The notes under the pieces: model-generated
What the model saw: only the letters and a program-made list of their open reading frames with translations
Database searches by the model: none
Told to the model about the DNA's origin: nothing
Position numbers and translations under genes: made by a program
Assembly: GCA_963770915.1 (NCBI GenBank)
Contig: CAVYRG010000001.1
Location: 3,782,001 to 3,846,000 of the forward strand
DNA: 64,000 nucleotides
DNA from: PALSA-270 sp963770915
GTDB taxonomy: Bacteria > Acidobacteriota > Terriglobia > Terriglobales > Acidobacteriaceae
Reading direction: 5' to 3'
Shown here: positions 28,539-37,738 of the stretch, one piece after another
How the letters are laid out: every line of letters starts with the position of its first letter
How positions within the stretch are numbered: the stretch's first letter is position 1

Positions 28539-28973
28539 TTATCTGCGTGTTCTTGCGGTGGCCAATTGGCGGGAGGTTTCCTGCAGGCGACGGGCGAGCA
28601 CGACGGCAAGCGAGCGGTAGAAGCGGTAAGCCAAACCCGGAAACGCCTCAAACAGTTCGGCCAAATCGGTTGCCTGAATTGCGTCGGCAACTACGCGGTC
28701 GTCCTTTGCGACCACCGAGGCAGTGGCCGCCGATTTCTCCACGAATGCGATATCGCCGCAAATGTCGCCCGGCCCCAGTTGGGCGATCGCGGTGGGCGTG
28801 GTGCCTCCGGCGAGTTCGACCGATGCGTAGCCATTGCGGATGACATAAAGCGTGGTTCCGATCCTGCCTTCTTTTATGATCTCTTCGCCCAGCCGGAAGG
28901 TTAGCCGCTTGGCTTTGGCGGTAATCAGAACCCAGTCGTTCTCGGTCAAGTACAGTAGGCGATTTCTGGCCAT
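28539..28973 (-). CDS. Cyclic nucleotide-binding domain protein
   Basis: 144 residues consisting of one Crp-type cNMP-binding beta-roll: FRLGEEIIKEGRIGTTLYVI, GPGDICGDIAFVEKSAATAS (the phosphate-binding cassette position, here G-D-I-A-F in place of the usual G-E-x-A-L) and a C-terminal helix FRSLAVVLARRLQETSRQL. No DNA-binding HTH follows, so it is a stand-alone sensor, not a full Crp regulator. The ligand may be cAMP or cGMP, or it may be ligand-independent, because the cassette residue is changed. Divergent from the PIG-L gene. Confidence 0.85.
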   Translation of the reverse strand: MARNRLLYLTENDWVLITAKAKRLTFRLGEEIIKEGRIGTTLYVIRNGYASVELAGGTTPTAIAQLGPGDICGDIAFVEKSAATASVVAKDDRVVADAIQATDLAELFEAFPGLAYRFYRSLAVVLARRLQETSRQLATARTRR

Positions 28974-29169
28974 CCCGGCTCCCTGGCGGAAAATTTGCTA
29001 GAGAAAATGGCCCGAGTGGAATGGCGAGAGTATAGCTGAAATAGGGCAGAAGGAACGTGTTTTTTACTCCGCCTGCACCCCATGAACCCGCACAAATCAG
29101 GTAGGATTTAGCTTCGGCTGCCACGGTTGCCGGAGCCGTACACTTCACGAACCACGATCGGGAAAAACC

Positions 29170-31996
29170 TTGCCATTTCTGCCGGAAGCCGTCTGTCGCA
29201 TTGCGAAAAAAAGTTTCTCCATAGTCGGGCGTAGGTGGCGTGTTGTCCTGCCATTCCTGGCTGCGATTCTGCTGCTGTTGCCCGCGTTGGCGCAGCGGGC
29301 GGGCGACCCGCTCAGTTCGCCCGATCTTCTGCCGCAAGATGCAGCCGCCGCCGGACTGAAGCAGACTCTACGCCGCCTGCAAACCACGGCTCGCCTGCTG
29401 CAAATCGACGCTCATCCCGATGACGAAGATGGCGGCATGCTGACGCTGGAATCGCGCGGCCACGGTGTGAACGTCACTCTGCTGACGTTGAACCGCGGCG
29501 AAGGCGGCCAGAATAAGGTCGGCAGCAATTTGTTCGACGTGCTTGGCGTTCTGCGCACGCTCGAGGTCATGGCCGCCGATCGCTATTACGGAGTGCACCA
29601 GCGCTTTAGCCGCGTCGCCGACTTTGGCTTTTCCAAAAGCGCCGATGAAACGTTTCAGAAGTGGGGAGGCCATGACATCGCGCTGGCCGACATCGTGCGC
29701 GTGATTCGGCAGTTTCGCCCGGACGTCTTGGTAGCACGCTTCTCCGGCACCGAGCGCGACGGCCACGGCCATCATCAGGCTTCGGCAATCCTCACGAAAG
29801 AAGCTTTCCGGGCGGCGGCGGATCCCAATCGCTTTCCGGAGCAAATCAAAGAGGGCCTGCTGCCATGGCAGGCGAAGAAGCTCTACATCGGCAACGTCTG
29901 CCGCTTTTTTGCGCAAACCTGCCCGGACCAGGATTACACGATCAAGTTGAATACCGGCGAAGAAGACCCGCTGCTGGGAATGTCGTACGCGCAATTCGCG
30001 ATCGAGGGATTGAAACACCAGCAGTCGCAGGGATTGGGCGGGATTTCGGCTCCTGCCGGCCCGCGCTATACGTTCTATAAACTGATCGATTCTCTCCTGC
30101 CGCCAACCACTGACAAGGACGGCCACGAAAAAGATTTTTTCGATGGCATTGACACCTCGTTGCCGGGGCTGGCCGATCGCCTGGGAGACGATGAGAAGAA
30201 AGTGCCGTGGCTGCGGTCTGAATTGGTCAAAGTGGCGGATGATATTGCCAAGGCTGCCACGGGAAGCGCGACCGATTCCGGCGCTGCCGCGCAACCATTG
30301 GCTGACGCTTTGAGGATTCTCGCTCCGCTCGCGGCCCTGCAAGGGAAGATTGCGGAGAGCGGCCTGAGCGAGGCTGCCAAAACCGATTTGCGGGCTCGGC
30401 TGATGGACGAGGAAACGCAAGCTGAGTCCGCGCTCAACCTGGCGTTGAACGTTACATTGGACGCTACCGTGCTTTCGCCGCAAAGGGAAAAGCCGGGCCT
30501 GGCAGAGCGAAGCGGATGCGCTTACGCTGATTTCACCCGGGCAAAAGTTCGGTGTGCGCGTTACTCTCCATAATGGTTCGGCGTATCCCATTCACCCGCG
30601 GAGCATCGGGTTGGACGGGAGTGAACCACTGGAGCACAGAACAGAAAGAAGAGAGCAGCACCGTTATACCGCCGGGCCAGGACCGTGTGGTTCTGTTCAC
30701 GCCCAGGCTTCCCGCTGACTTTCCGCCGACCCGCCCGTACTGGCACCGGGATAACCCAGCCGAGGACAGCCTCAACACGATCGACGAGCCGCAATATACC
30801 GGATTGCCGTTTCCCCCGCCTGCGCTCATGGCCTCCGCAATTTACTCGATTCCGTGAAGGGTCCCCCGCCTGTTCGACCTGCGCAGGGTTGCAATCCCTG
30901 GGAGTCGCGCGTCGCGTCTCAAGTGGTGGTGCCTTTTGTCGACGACAAGGGCCAGGAGCAGAAGCGAGTGCTGGCGGTTGCGCCGGAATTTTCCGTCGCG
31001 CTTGATCCCGGCGAGCAATCATCCCCATTGACGGCACCGCGACTACGCACGTGAAAGTCGCCGTCAGCAGCAATCTTGATGGCGCGCCGAGCGGCGAACT
31101 CCGCCTCGAAGCTCCTGCCTGGCTGGCGCGTGGAGCCGAGTGAGCTTCCCGTAGAGCTGAATAAACGCGGCGCATCGCACGATTATCAATTCAACGTCAC
31201 TCCCTCCAGCCTGAAAGAAGGACGCGCGGAAATTCATGCCGTTCTCGAGGCGGGCGGGAAGAAGTTCAGCGAAGGCTACAGCCTGGTCACGCGCGAAGAT
31301 CTCGGGCTCCTTTTATTACTATCAGCCCGCGCATGCAGCGCGTGAGCATGGTGAACGTGAAGGTCCCGAGCGGTCTCAAAGTCGGTTACATCATGGGCGC
31401 GGGCGACGACATTCCCACGGTGCTGCAACAGATCGGCCTCGAGCGTCACCGAAATCCCAGCGGAGAATCTCGCGGCCGCCGACCTCAGCCAGTACGGCAC
31501 CATCGTTCTCGGCATTCGCGCCTACGACACGCAAAAAGATGTCGCGGCAAACAACAAGAAGCTGCTCGACTACGTTTCGAACGGCGGCACGCTGGTAGTG
31601 CAGTACAACGCCGGCGTAGGCGATTTCAACAACGGCCACTTCACGCCGTATCCGGCGCAGTTGAGCCGCGATCGTGTTTCCGTGGAAGAAGCTCCCGTGC
31701 AGATTCTGGCGCCGGACGACAAGCTGCTGCACGATCCCAACGAAATCACGCAGCGCGACTTCGACGGCTGGGTGCAGGAGCGTGGGCTGTACTTCATGGA
31801 TCAGTGGGACGACCACTTCACGCCGCTGCTGGCTTGCAATGATCCCGGCGAGCCGCCGCAAAAAGGCGGCCTGCTGGTCGCGCATTATGGCAAGGGCACT
31901 TACATTTACACCGGATACGCTTTCTTCCGCCAGTTGCCGGCGGGCGTTCCGGGCGCGATCCGCCTGTTCGTGAATTTGCTAGCGGCGGGACACTAG
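29170..31996 (+). pseudogene. Exported PIG-L (LmbE-like) deacetylase, broken by about eight indels
   Basis: A likely TTG start gives a signal segment (VVLPFLAAILLLLPALAQ). The catalytic motif of the PIG-L deacetylases follows as LLQIDAHPDDEDGGML, with the later metal histidine in ERDGHGHHQASAIL. After residue 445 the frame breaks near 30508, 30629, 30850-30890, 31018, 31119, 31307, 31332 and 31441. Joining the pieces gives a continuous C-terminal half: TLISPGQKFGVRVTLHNGS, DRVVLFTPRLPADFPP with TRPYWHRDNPAEDS, QVVVPFVDDKGQEQKRVLAV, VGYIMGAGDDIPTVLQQIGL and GTIVLGIRAYDTQKDVAANN, in the order expected of the long acidobacterial/Bacteroidota form of about 935 residues. Most breaks are single extra bases. 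These enzymes remove N-acetyl groups from sugars. Confidence 0.8.
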
Positions 31997-32082
31997 AGAC
32001 ATGTCGTTGGTTGTTGGTCCTTGGTCGTTGCGCTTAAAGCTGGGCTCAGCCGTCATCCATCCAGATTCGGTTCGTCCGATCC

Positions 32083-33585
32083 ATGAGCCTCGCCAACGAC
32101 CAACGACTGACGGCCAACGACGCGCCATCCCACCTCATCCGCGGCATCGGCCTGGGCGGCGCCACTGCGCTCAACATGATCGACATGATCGGCGTCGGGC
32201 CGTTCATCACCATTCCCTTGATCGTGGGCGCGATGGGCGGACCGCAGGCCATGCTGGGCTGGGTTGCCGGGGCGTTGCTGGCAACCTGCGATGGTTTGGT
32301 CACTGCGGAACTGAGTTCCGCCCTCCCTGGATCGGGCGGAACGTATCGTTATCTGCGCGAGATCTACGGCCCCAACCGTCTGGGCCAGCTGATTTCATTT
32401 CTTTTCATTTGGCAGCTGTCGTTCAGCGCCCCGCTTTCGATCGCCTCCGGCTCGATCGGCCTGGCTGGCTACGCATCGTATTTTTTCCCGTCGCTGGAAT
32501 ATCAATACGCCGCGCACACCTGGTCGGCGAAAATTCCTCTGCTCGGCCCGCTGCAAGTGCGCTGGATGATCTCCGGCGCGACTTTTCTTGCCATTGCCAT
32601 GGTGCTTCTGGCGGCGATTCTGCTCTATCGCCGCATCACCAGCATCGGCTGGATGTCGAAGCTGTTGCTGGTCGGGGTGCTCGGCACGATGGCCTGGATC
32701 ATCATTTCCGGATTCACCCATTTCCATCGCGAGCTGGCCTTCAACTTTCCTCCCGGCGCGTTTCATTTGTCGCACGCGTTTTTCAATGGCCTGGGCGCGG
32801 CCATGCTGGTCGCCTCCTATGATTATTGGGGCTACTACAACATTTGTTATCTCGGCGATGAGGTGAAAAATCCCAGCCGCACCATCCCGCGGGCCATGCT
32901 GCTATCCATTTTGTTTGTAGCCTGTCTATACATTGCGATGAACCTGAGCATTCTGGGCGTATTGCCCTGGCGGGAAATCGCCCAGTCCGGACCGTCCACT
33001 CCCAGCCTGTATGTGATTTCCATTTTCATGCAGCGGATCTACGGCGCCTGGGCCGCGAAACTGGCCGCTGGGCTGGTGATGTGGGCCGCTTTCGCGTCGG
33101 TGTTTTCTTTGATGCTCGGCTACTCCCGCGTGCCTTACGCGGCGGCACTCGACGGCAACTACTTTCGCATCTTCGCGCGGGTGCATCCCCGTTACCATTT
33201 TCCGAATGTTTCTCTAGTCGCGCTGGCTGCCGTCGCCATCCCTTTTTGTTTTCTCTCGCTGCGCGATGTGATCGCCGCACTGGTCGTCATCCGCATTCTG
33301 CTGCAGTTTCTGGTGCAGGCCATTGGCTCTATCGTGTTGCGAATCCGGCGCCCTGATCTGCCACGGCCGTTTCGCATGTGGCTCTATCCCATGCCGGCGT
33401 TGTTGGCGAGCGCCGGCTTCATCTTCATTCTTTTTTCGCGGCAGAATTTTCTGCGGGAGATTCGCTACGCTGTGGTGATTCTCGCGCTTGGCCTGGCGAT
33501 CTACATGGTTCGCGCAGCGCGCCATCACGAGTGGCCCTTTTCCTCGGGGATTCCCGGGCCCACAGCCGAGGCCTCCGGCAACTGA
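32083..33585 (+). CDS. APC-superfamily amino acid permease
   Basis: 500 residues with about twelve hydrophobic segments. The first ones, GLGGATALNMIDMIGVGPFI and SSALPGSGGTYRYLREIYG, carry the APC-family G-S-G-G-T-Y signature. Substrate is probably an amino acid or amine; it cannot be fixed from sequence. Residues 1-14 (MSLANDQRLTANDA) are encoded by a copy of the CCAACGACCAACGAC repeat, so the true N-terminus may be a later codon or the repeat may have been captured as coding sequence. It lies two bases before the MFS gene and probably shares its transcript. Confidence 0.9.
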   Translation: MSLANDQRLTANDAPSHLIRGIGLGGATALNMIDMIGVGPFITIPLIVGAMGGPQAMLGWVAGALLATCDGLVTAELSSALPGSGGTYRYLREIYGPNRLGQLISFLFIWQLSFSAPLSIASGSIGLAGYASYFFPSLEYQYAAHTWSAKIPLLGPLQVRWMISGATFLAIAMVLLAAILLYRRITSIGWMSKLLLVGVLGTMAWIIISGFTHFHRELAFNFPPGAFHLSHAFFNGLGAAMLVASYDYWGYYNICYLGDEVKNPSRTIPRAMLLSILFVACLYIAMNLSILGVLPWREIAQSGPSTPSLYVISIFMQRIYGAWAAKLAAGLVMWAAFASVFSLMLGYSRVPYAAALDGNYFRIFARVHPRYHFPNVSLVALAAVAIPFCFLSLRDVIAALVVIRILLQFLVQAIGSIVLRIRRPDLPRPFRMWLYPMPALLASAGFIFILFSRQNFLREIRYAVVILALGLAIYMVRAARHHEWPFSSGIPGPTAEASGN

Positions 33586-33587
33586 AT

Positions 33588-34871
33588 ATGGCGGAGCTCT
33601 CGAAAATAACGGATAACGCGCCGCCCACGAAACCCATGGCGGCCCGGCGCCAGACTTCGCCTTGGGCTCCGCTGGGGGAGCCGTTATTCCGGTCGCTTTG
33701 GCTGGCTTCGGTGATTTCCTACGTCGGCACCTGGATGCAGAACGTGGGCGCCGGCTGGATGATGACCCAGCTCACGATGTCGCCGTTGATGATCAGCTTA
33801 GTGCAGGCGGCTACGACGCTGCCCGTTTTCTTAGTGATTTTGCCGGCGGGCGCGTTGGCCGACATGGTGGACCGCCGCCGCTTTCTGCTCATCACGCAAG
33901 GCTGGATGGTGCTGGCTTCGGGCGCGCTGGGCGTTCTTACGCTTTACCACTACATCACTCCCTGGGTTTTGCTCGGCTTCACTTTCGCGCTGGGTTTGGG
34001 CGCGGTGATGAACGATCCGGCCTGGCAGGCCATCACGCCGGAAGTCGTTTCGCCCCAGCAGCACGCTCCGGCAGTGGCGCTCAACTCCGTGGGCTACAAC
34101 GTGGCGCGGGCGGTCGGGCCAGCGCTGGGCGGACTGGTGATCGCCGCCGCTGGTTCGGGCTGGGCGTTTCTTTTGAATGCGGCGTCATTTTTCGGCGTCA
34201 TCTTCTTCTTATATAGCTGGAAGCGTTCTCACTCCGCGCGTATGGAAACAGGCCGCGTGCGTGATGCTATGATCGCCGGATTGCGCTACGCTCGCAACGC
34301 GCCATTGGTCCGCTGCGTGCTCGTGCGGACGGGAGCTTTCAGCCTGGGCGCCAGCTCGCTCTTGGCGCTGCTGCCGGTCCTGGCGCGGCCTTTTGGCGCC
34401 TCCGGTTACGGCTTGCTGCTGGGCTCATTCGGCCTGGGCGCGCTGGCGGGGGCGGCCGTGTTGCCTCGCCTGCGGACTCGGCTTTCCGTGGATGGCCTGG
34501 TAGTATTCGACATCCTGCTCTTTGCCGCCATGACATTCGCCGCGGGGCGAGTGCAATCGTTCCCCTGGCTGAGTCTGGTATTGTTTGCCAGCGGGACGGC
34601 GTGGATTGGAATTCTCGCTTGCCTGAACGTGGCCGCGCAAACCATGTCGCCGGCATTGCTGCGGGCGCGGACATTGTCGGTTTACATTCTCGTATTGCAG
34701 GGCGGCATGGCCATCGGCAGCGCGGCTTGGGGAGCGTTGGCGGTGAAAGTTGGAGTTCCTACTACGATGTTGTGCTCGGCCGGAGCCCTGGTTGCAGGAT
34801 TGTTTACGGTTCGGCACTACCGGCTCACTTCCCAGGAACTGGAACTCGCTCCCGTGGTGGTGCGGGATTAG
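33588..34871 (+). CDS. MFS transporter of the DHA3/EntS-like type
   Basis: 427 residues from the ATG at 33588 (MAELSKITDNAPPTKPM). About twelve membrane segments begin with LFRSLWLASVISYVGTWMQN, a family-typical helix 1. The motif A equivalent between helices 2 and 3 is GALADMVDRRRFLLI. PALGGLVIAAAGSGWAFLLN is typical of the enterobactin-exporter-like group. It is probably a drug or siderophore exporter, direction outward, inferred from the family. The start codon lies two bases after the permease stop, which suggests translational coupling. Confidence 0.88.
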   Translation: MAELSKITDNAPPTKPMAARRQTSPWAPLGEPLFRSLWLASVISYVGTWMQNVGAGWMMTQLTMSPLMISLVQAATTLPVFLVILPAGALADMVDRRRFLLITQGWMVLASGALGVLTLYHYITPWVLLGFTFALGLGAVMNDPAWQAITPEVVSPQQHAPAVALNSVGYNVARAVGPALGGLVIAAAGSGWAFLLNAASFFGVIFFLYSWKRSHSARMETGRVRDAMIAGLRYARNAPLVRCVLVRTGAFSLGASSLLALLPVLARPFGASGYGLLLGSFGLGALAGAAVLPRLRTRLSVDGLVVFDILLFAAMTFAAGRVQSFPWLSLVLFASGTAWIGILACLNVAAQTMSPALLRARTLSVYILVLQGGMAIGSAAWGALAVKVGVPTTMLCSAGALVAGLFTVRHYRLTSQELELAPVVVRD

Positions 34872-34898
34872 ATCCCGAGTTGACGTCTCTACTTTTGC

Positions 34899-34956
34899 TC
34901 CTCTGTGTTCACATGCGGTGAGCGGTTCACCACAAAGAACACAGAGGAGCACATGG
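34899..34956. repeat. Inverted pair of CACAGAGG-type repeats
   Basis: GCTCCTCTGTGTTC at about 34899-34912 is followed by its reverse complement GAACACAGAGGAGC at about 34938-34951. The pair can form a 14-base stem. The arms belong to the dispersed repeat family that also occurs near 12.28, 25.24, 39.85, 53.68 and 56.72 kb. It lies between the MFS gene and the exported DinB gene and could attenuate read-through. Confidence 0.7.
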
Positions 34957-35004
34957 GAACACAGATTCCGGTGCAATCACATCGATTTCAAAAGGAGAAT
35001 GAAA

Positions 35005-35559
35005 ATGAAGCTGACCCAAGGGGTGTGCGCGATTGTCCTTGTGCTGTGTGGAACCCTGGCCCTGGCGCAGGACGCCAAGCCCACAACCGCTGATGTGCTG
35101 AACGCCTACGTCACCAGCGTAGAAAAAGAGGTCGTTCCGGCCGCCGAAGCCATGCCGGAAGACAAATATTCCTTCGCGCCCTCAAGCGGAGAGTTCAAAG
35201 GCGTGCGGACGTTTGCCGAACAGGTGAAGCACGTCGCCACAGTGAACTACATTCTCGGTGCCACGATCCTGGGCGAGAAGCCGCCTGTCGATCCCTCGCA
35301 GGAAAACGGTCCGAACACGGTGAAGACCAAAGCCGAGATCATTAAGTACATCAACGATTCCTTCGCGTACCTCCACAAAGCGTTGGGCACGGTGACTGCC
35401 GATAATCTGGTCGAGCCGATCAAGAATCCGTTTGGTCCGGGCATGCTCCCGCGCCTGCGCGTTGTGCTTATCGCAACCGGCCATCCCTGGGATCACTATG
35501 GGCAGATGGTGGAATACTTGCGCATGAACGGCATTATTCCGCCGGCCAGCCGCCGCTAG
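35005..35559 (+). CDS. Exported DinB-family protein
   Basis: 184 residues. An AGGAG at 34993-34997 stands seven bases before the ATG at 35005 (MKLTQGVCAIV); an ATG two codons earlier is also possible. A signal peptide (CAIVLVLCGTLALAQ) is followed by a four-helix bundle of DinB type: EKEVVPAAEAMPEDKYSF, VRTFAEQVKHVATVNYIL (first His), and the C-terminal HPWDHYGQMVEYLRMNGIIPP with the other metal histidines. Exported DinB-like proteins are common in acidobacteria. The family covers metal-dependent thiol transferases and hydrolases; no substrate can be named. Confidence 0.88.
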   Translation: MKLTQGVCAIVLVLCGTLALAQDAKPTTADVLNAYVTSVEKEVVPAAEAMPEDKYSFAPSSGEFKGVRTFAEQVKHVATVNYILGATILGEKPPVDPSQENGPNTVKTKAEIIKYINDSFAYLHKALGTVTADNLVEPIKNPFGPGMLPRLRVVLIATGHPWDHYGQMVEYLRMNGIIPPASRR

Positions 35560-35574
35560 AGAATCGGGGTTCGA

Positions 35575-35599
35575 GAGACGGGCGGCAAGCCCGTCTCCG
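35575..35599. repeat. REP-like palindrome
   Basis: GAGACGGGC and its complement GCCCGTCTC flank a five-base loop (GGCAA) just after the exported DinB gene. No T-run follows, so it is a REP-like hairpin rather than a canonical terminator, though it may still stabilise the 3' end of the transcript. Confidence 0.55.
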
Positions 35600-35790
35600 C
35601 GCCGATTTGCCAAAACGATCACTCGGTTCGCCTGTGGCACGCTTGTGCCATTTACACATTGGCGCCTCAAGACTAGCCTTTTTCTTCCCCCAGTTGTGAG
35701 AAGTTTCGCCGGATAAGTACGGGCGCCTTCCACGAATGAAGACGCGCAGCCGAGTTCCTGCCTGCGCAGCTAAGGTTCCGGGGTAGGGAA

Positions 35791-35997
35791 ATGAAACGAA
35801 TCAAACATCGCGTGGTTGGGAAAGCCGGCGCCACCAGGCGCGACGGCGACGTGCGGCGCGAAATCGAAAACTTTCTGCGCGCGCTCAGTTCTTATCCGGA
35901 GCGCTTCGCCCGCGATCCTTATCTAAGCTTCGAACAGCATTTGTTCAGCATCGCCGCGGGCGAACATCTTTCTTCCGCTGCGAGAAATCGCAACTAG
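35791..35997 (+). CDS. Small basic protein of unknown function
   Basis: 68 residues, ATG at 35791 preceded by GGGTAGGGAA, a plausible ribosome site. The N-terminus is basic (MKRIKHRVVGKAGATRR). The central helix DVRREIENFLRALSSYPERF and the tail DPYLSFEQHLFSIA look like a conserved small soluble protein, perhaps a two-helix module. No family is recognised. The 230 bases upstream contain palindromes that may fold into a structured leader. Confidence 0.55.
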   Translation: MKRIKHRVVGKAGATRRDGDVRREIENFLRALSSYPERFARDPYLSFEQHLFSIAAGEHLSSAARNRN

Positions 35998-36022
35998 CGG
36001 AAGCTTTCGCTGCGCTGGAACC

Positions 36023-36952
36023 TCACCGCCCGCCGGCATGTCGCGTGTAGATTCTCGACCAAATCAACTCAGCCCGTAGCCCGCAGTCTCGCAGATGCGC
36101 CGCGACCTTGGCCTTCACGCGCGCCATGCTCGTTTTTGGATCGACAAACATCAGCACCGACGGTCCCGCCCCGCTCAACACTGCGCCCAGAACCCCGGAG
36201 CTCGCGCTCAGCTTCTGCAAGGCGGGCAACAGCGGGCAAAGCGCTGCGCGGTACGGCTGATGAATTCGATCCTGCAGCGCCGAACCCAGTAGAGAGTGAT
36301 CTCCCTGCACCATCGCCGCCAGCAGGAGCATCGAGTTCTGAATATTAGTAACCGCGTCGGTCCGCGAATACTGCGCCGGGAGCACGCGCCGCGCTTCCTC
36401 AGTCGCCAGGCTTTCCTCGGGAACCGCCAGCAGGAGCGGCCATTTGCCTTTAGGAACAAAGCGCGCCACCTGCGCTTCTGATTCCCCCGCCATGCGCGCC
36501 ACGGTCAGCCCGCCCAGCCAGCACGCCGCGGCATTGTCCGGGTGATGCTCTCGCCGCGACGCTTCGCCGATGATCCTGGCATCGCTCCAGCGCAGTTTGC
36601 CGAAATGTGCGGCCAGCGCAATCCCGGCCAGCCGCGCCGCAGCCGACGACCCGCATCCTTTGCCGATCGGAATGTCGTTGTCGATGACCAACGCCAGCGG
36701 AATGTCTTGGACTCCCGCCTCCTCCAGCACTTCGCGATAGGTGTTGAGAATTAAATGGTTCTCCAGCTTTCCGCAGATCTCTCGATCGCGCCCCCGCGCT
36801 TCGATGGAAAACTGTTCTGCAATTCGCGCGCGAACTGTGATGGCCAGATCCATCGCCAGGGCCGCCGCATCGAAGGCTGGCCCCAGGTTTGCGGAAGTGG
36901 CAGGAAGAACAAGCTTAAAACTGGATGATTGTTGAGTCGTTCGCTTTCTCAT
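36023..36952 (-). CDS. thrB: Homoserine kinase
   Basis: 309 residues from the ATG at 36950-36952 (MRKRTTQQSSSFKLVLP). The GHMP kinase motifs are present: LPATSANLGPAFDAAALA at the N-terminus, PIGKGCGSSAAARLAGIALA (ATP-binding loop) and LGAVLSGAGPSVLMFV near the C-terminus. The length is normal. It phosphorylates L-homoserine for threonine synthesis. thrC is on the same strand 790 bases upstream, and an IS200/IS605 remnant and an unknown gene now lie between them, so an ancestral thrC-thrB unit may have been split. Confidence 0.93.
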   Translation of the reverse strand: MRKRTTQQSSSFKLVLPATSANLGPAFDAAALAMDLAITVRARIAEQFSIEARGRDREICGKLENHLILNTYREVLEEAGVQDIPLALVIDNDIPIGKGCGSSAAARLAGIALAAHFGKLRWSDARIIGEASRREHHPDNAAACWLGGLTVARMAGESEAQVARFVPKGKWPLLLAVPEESLATEEARRVLPAQYSRTDAVTNIQNSMLLLAAMVQGDHSLLGSALQDRIHQPYRAALCPLLPALQKLSASSGVLGAVLSGAGPSVLMFVDPKTSMARVKAKVAAHLRDCGLRAELIWSRIYTRHAGGR

Positions 36953-36989
36953 GTGAGTGTATTGTCCGTCCACCCGTTCTCAGGATCAT

Positions 36990-37109
36990 CGAGAGTACAG
37001 GCGGCGATATTTAGGCACGACTACCGATGAGATGATCCAGGAGCACATCGACGACCAGGAAGGCAAACAGCTCGCTGACGACATTCGTTTTCCAATCGAC
37101 AACCAATAA
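36990..37109 (+). mobile_element. 3' remnant of an IS200/IS605-type transposase gene
   Basis: The frame reads REYRRRYLGTTTDEMIQEH then IDDQEGKQLADDIRFPIDNQ and a TAA at 37107-37109. The pattern T-D-E-M-I-x-E-x-I-x-x-Q-E followed by DD-x-R-F-x-I-D matches the C-terminal end of TnpA transposases of the IS200/IS605 type as I recall it. The rest of the gene, including the catalytic tyrosine and HUH motif, is missing because thrB begins immediately to the left. A ten-base-pair hairpin follows at 37112-37132. Confidence 0.5.
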
Positions 37110-37111
37110 CC

Positions 37112-37132
37112 CCCTCGACTTCAAGTCGAGGG
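37112..37132. repeat. Hairpin, probable IS200/IS605 right end
   Basis: CCCTCGACTT (37112-37121) and AAGTCGAGGG (37123-37132) pair perfectly around one base. It stands three bases after the stop of the transposase remnant, the position where IS200/IS605 elements carry the hairpin recognised by TnpA. The left end is not found in the window. Confidence 0.6.
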
Positions 37133-37543
37133 TCGTTCAGTGTCATCGGAGGCGAGATTGCGGAGTGCGAGTTCCTTGTCGAGCACCTTCTCGGCTTCCG
37201 CTGTGAAGCCGCCTTCCGCCCTAAGCCGCAAGAGTTCATCATCGCTGAGGGAACTATAGTGTTCGTCGAGCTCTTGTATACTGGGCATGGAGTTGACCTG
37301 AGTATAGCCCGCCTCCTCTTTTTTGGGGTTCTCGACTGAGGCGGGCTGGCTCCCTGCGGCAGGCGCGTTCCTCTTGGCTGTACCCGACAGTTTCGCGTAG
37401 ACGACGAAAAACGCAACGGCAGTTGCTGCCATTGTCTCGCCTCGGCTGAACCCCGTCGAAACTATAGCTGTGGACATGGAAGAACAGACTACGTATACAA
37501 GAGCAGCTACCGCGGTAGCGCCCATAAGGTTCTTCATGGGCAT
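37121..37543 (-). CDS. Small membrane protein with a helical C-terminal module
   Basis: 140 residues from the ATG at 37541-37543 (MPMKNLMGATAVAALVY); an ATG two codons later is equally likely, and an AAGGAAA precedes both. There are two hydrophobic segments in the first 55 residues. A Lys/Pro/Glu linker follows, then a C-terminal module LDEHYSSLSDDELLRLRAEG with a following EAEKVLDKELALRNL, a motif often seen at the end of acidobacterial membrane proteins. The last residues (ERPST) and the stop are encoded by the IS-end hairpin, so the native C-terminus was probably replaced. Function unknown. Confidence 0.6.
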   Translation of the reverse strand: MPMKNLMGATAVAALVYVVCSSMSTAIVSTGFSRGETMAATAVAFFVVYAKLSGTAKRNAPAAGSQPASVENPKKEEAGYTQVNSMPSIQELDEHYSSLSDDELLRLRAEGGFTAEAEKVLDKELALRNLASDDTERPST

Positions 37544-37738
37544 TTTCCTTCTTTCTCGGGTGGATTGGGTTCGGGCAACTCTCCCTTGCGGATGATTTTG
37601 ATTACAGGACTCCGAAATAAGAACATAGTATGCATCAGCGCTCTCCAAAGAGGCTGGCATTAGCATCAAGGTCAGTTTGACTGGGGCGCCGTATGGCTAA
37701 TGGGCTGCCCGCCGGTTCACTGCGAGCGGTGCAAAAAC

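Noticed and set aside
35700..35790. A cyclic di-GMP or other known riboswitch before the 68-residue gene
   Set aside because: Conserved GEMM, cobalamin and guanidine motif positions could not be matched; only generic hairpins are present.
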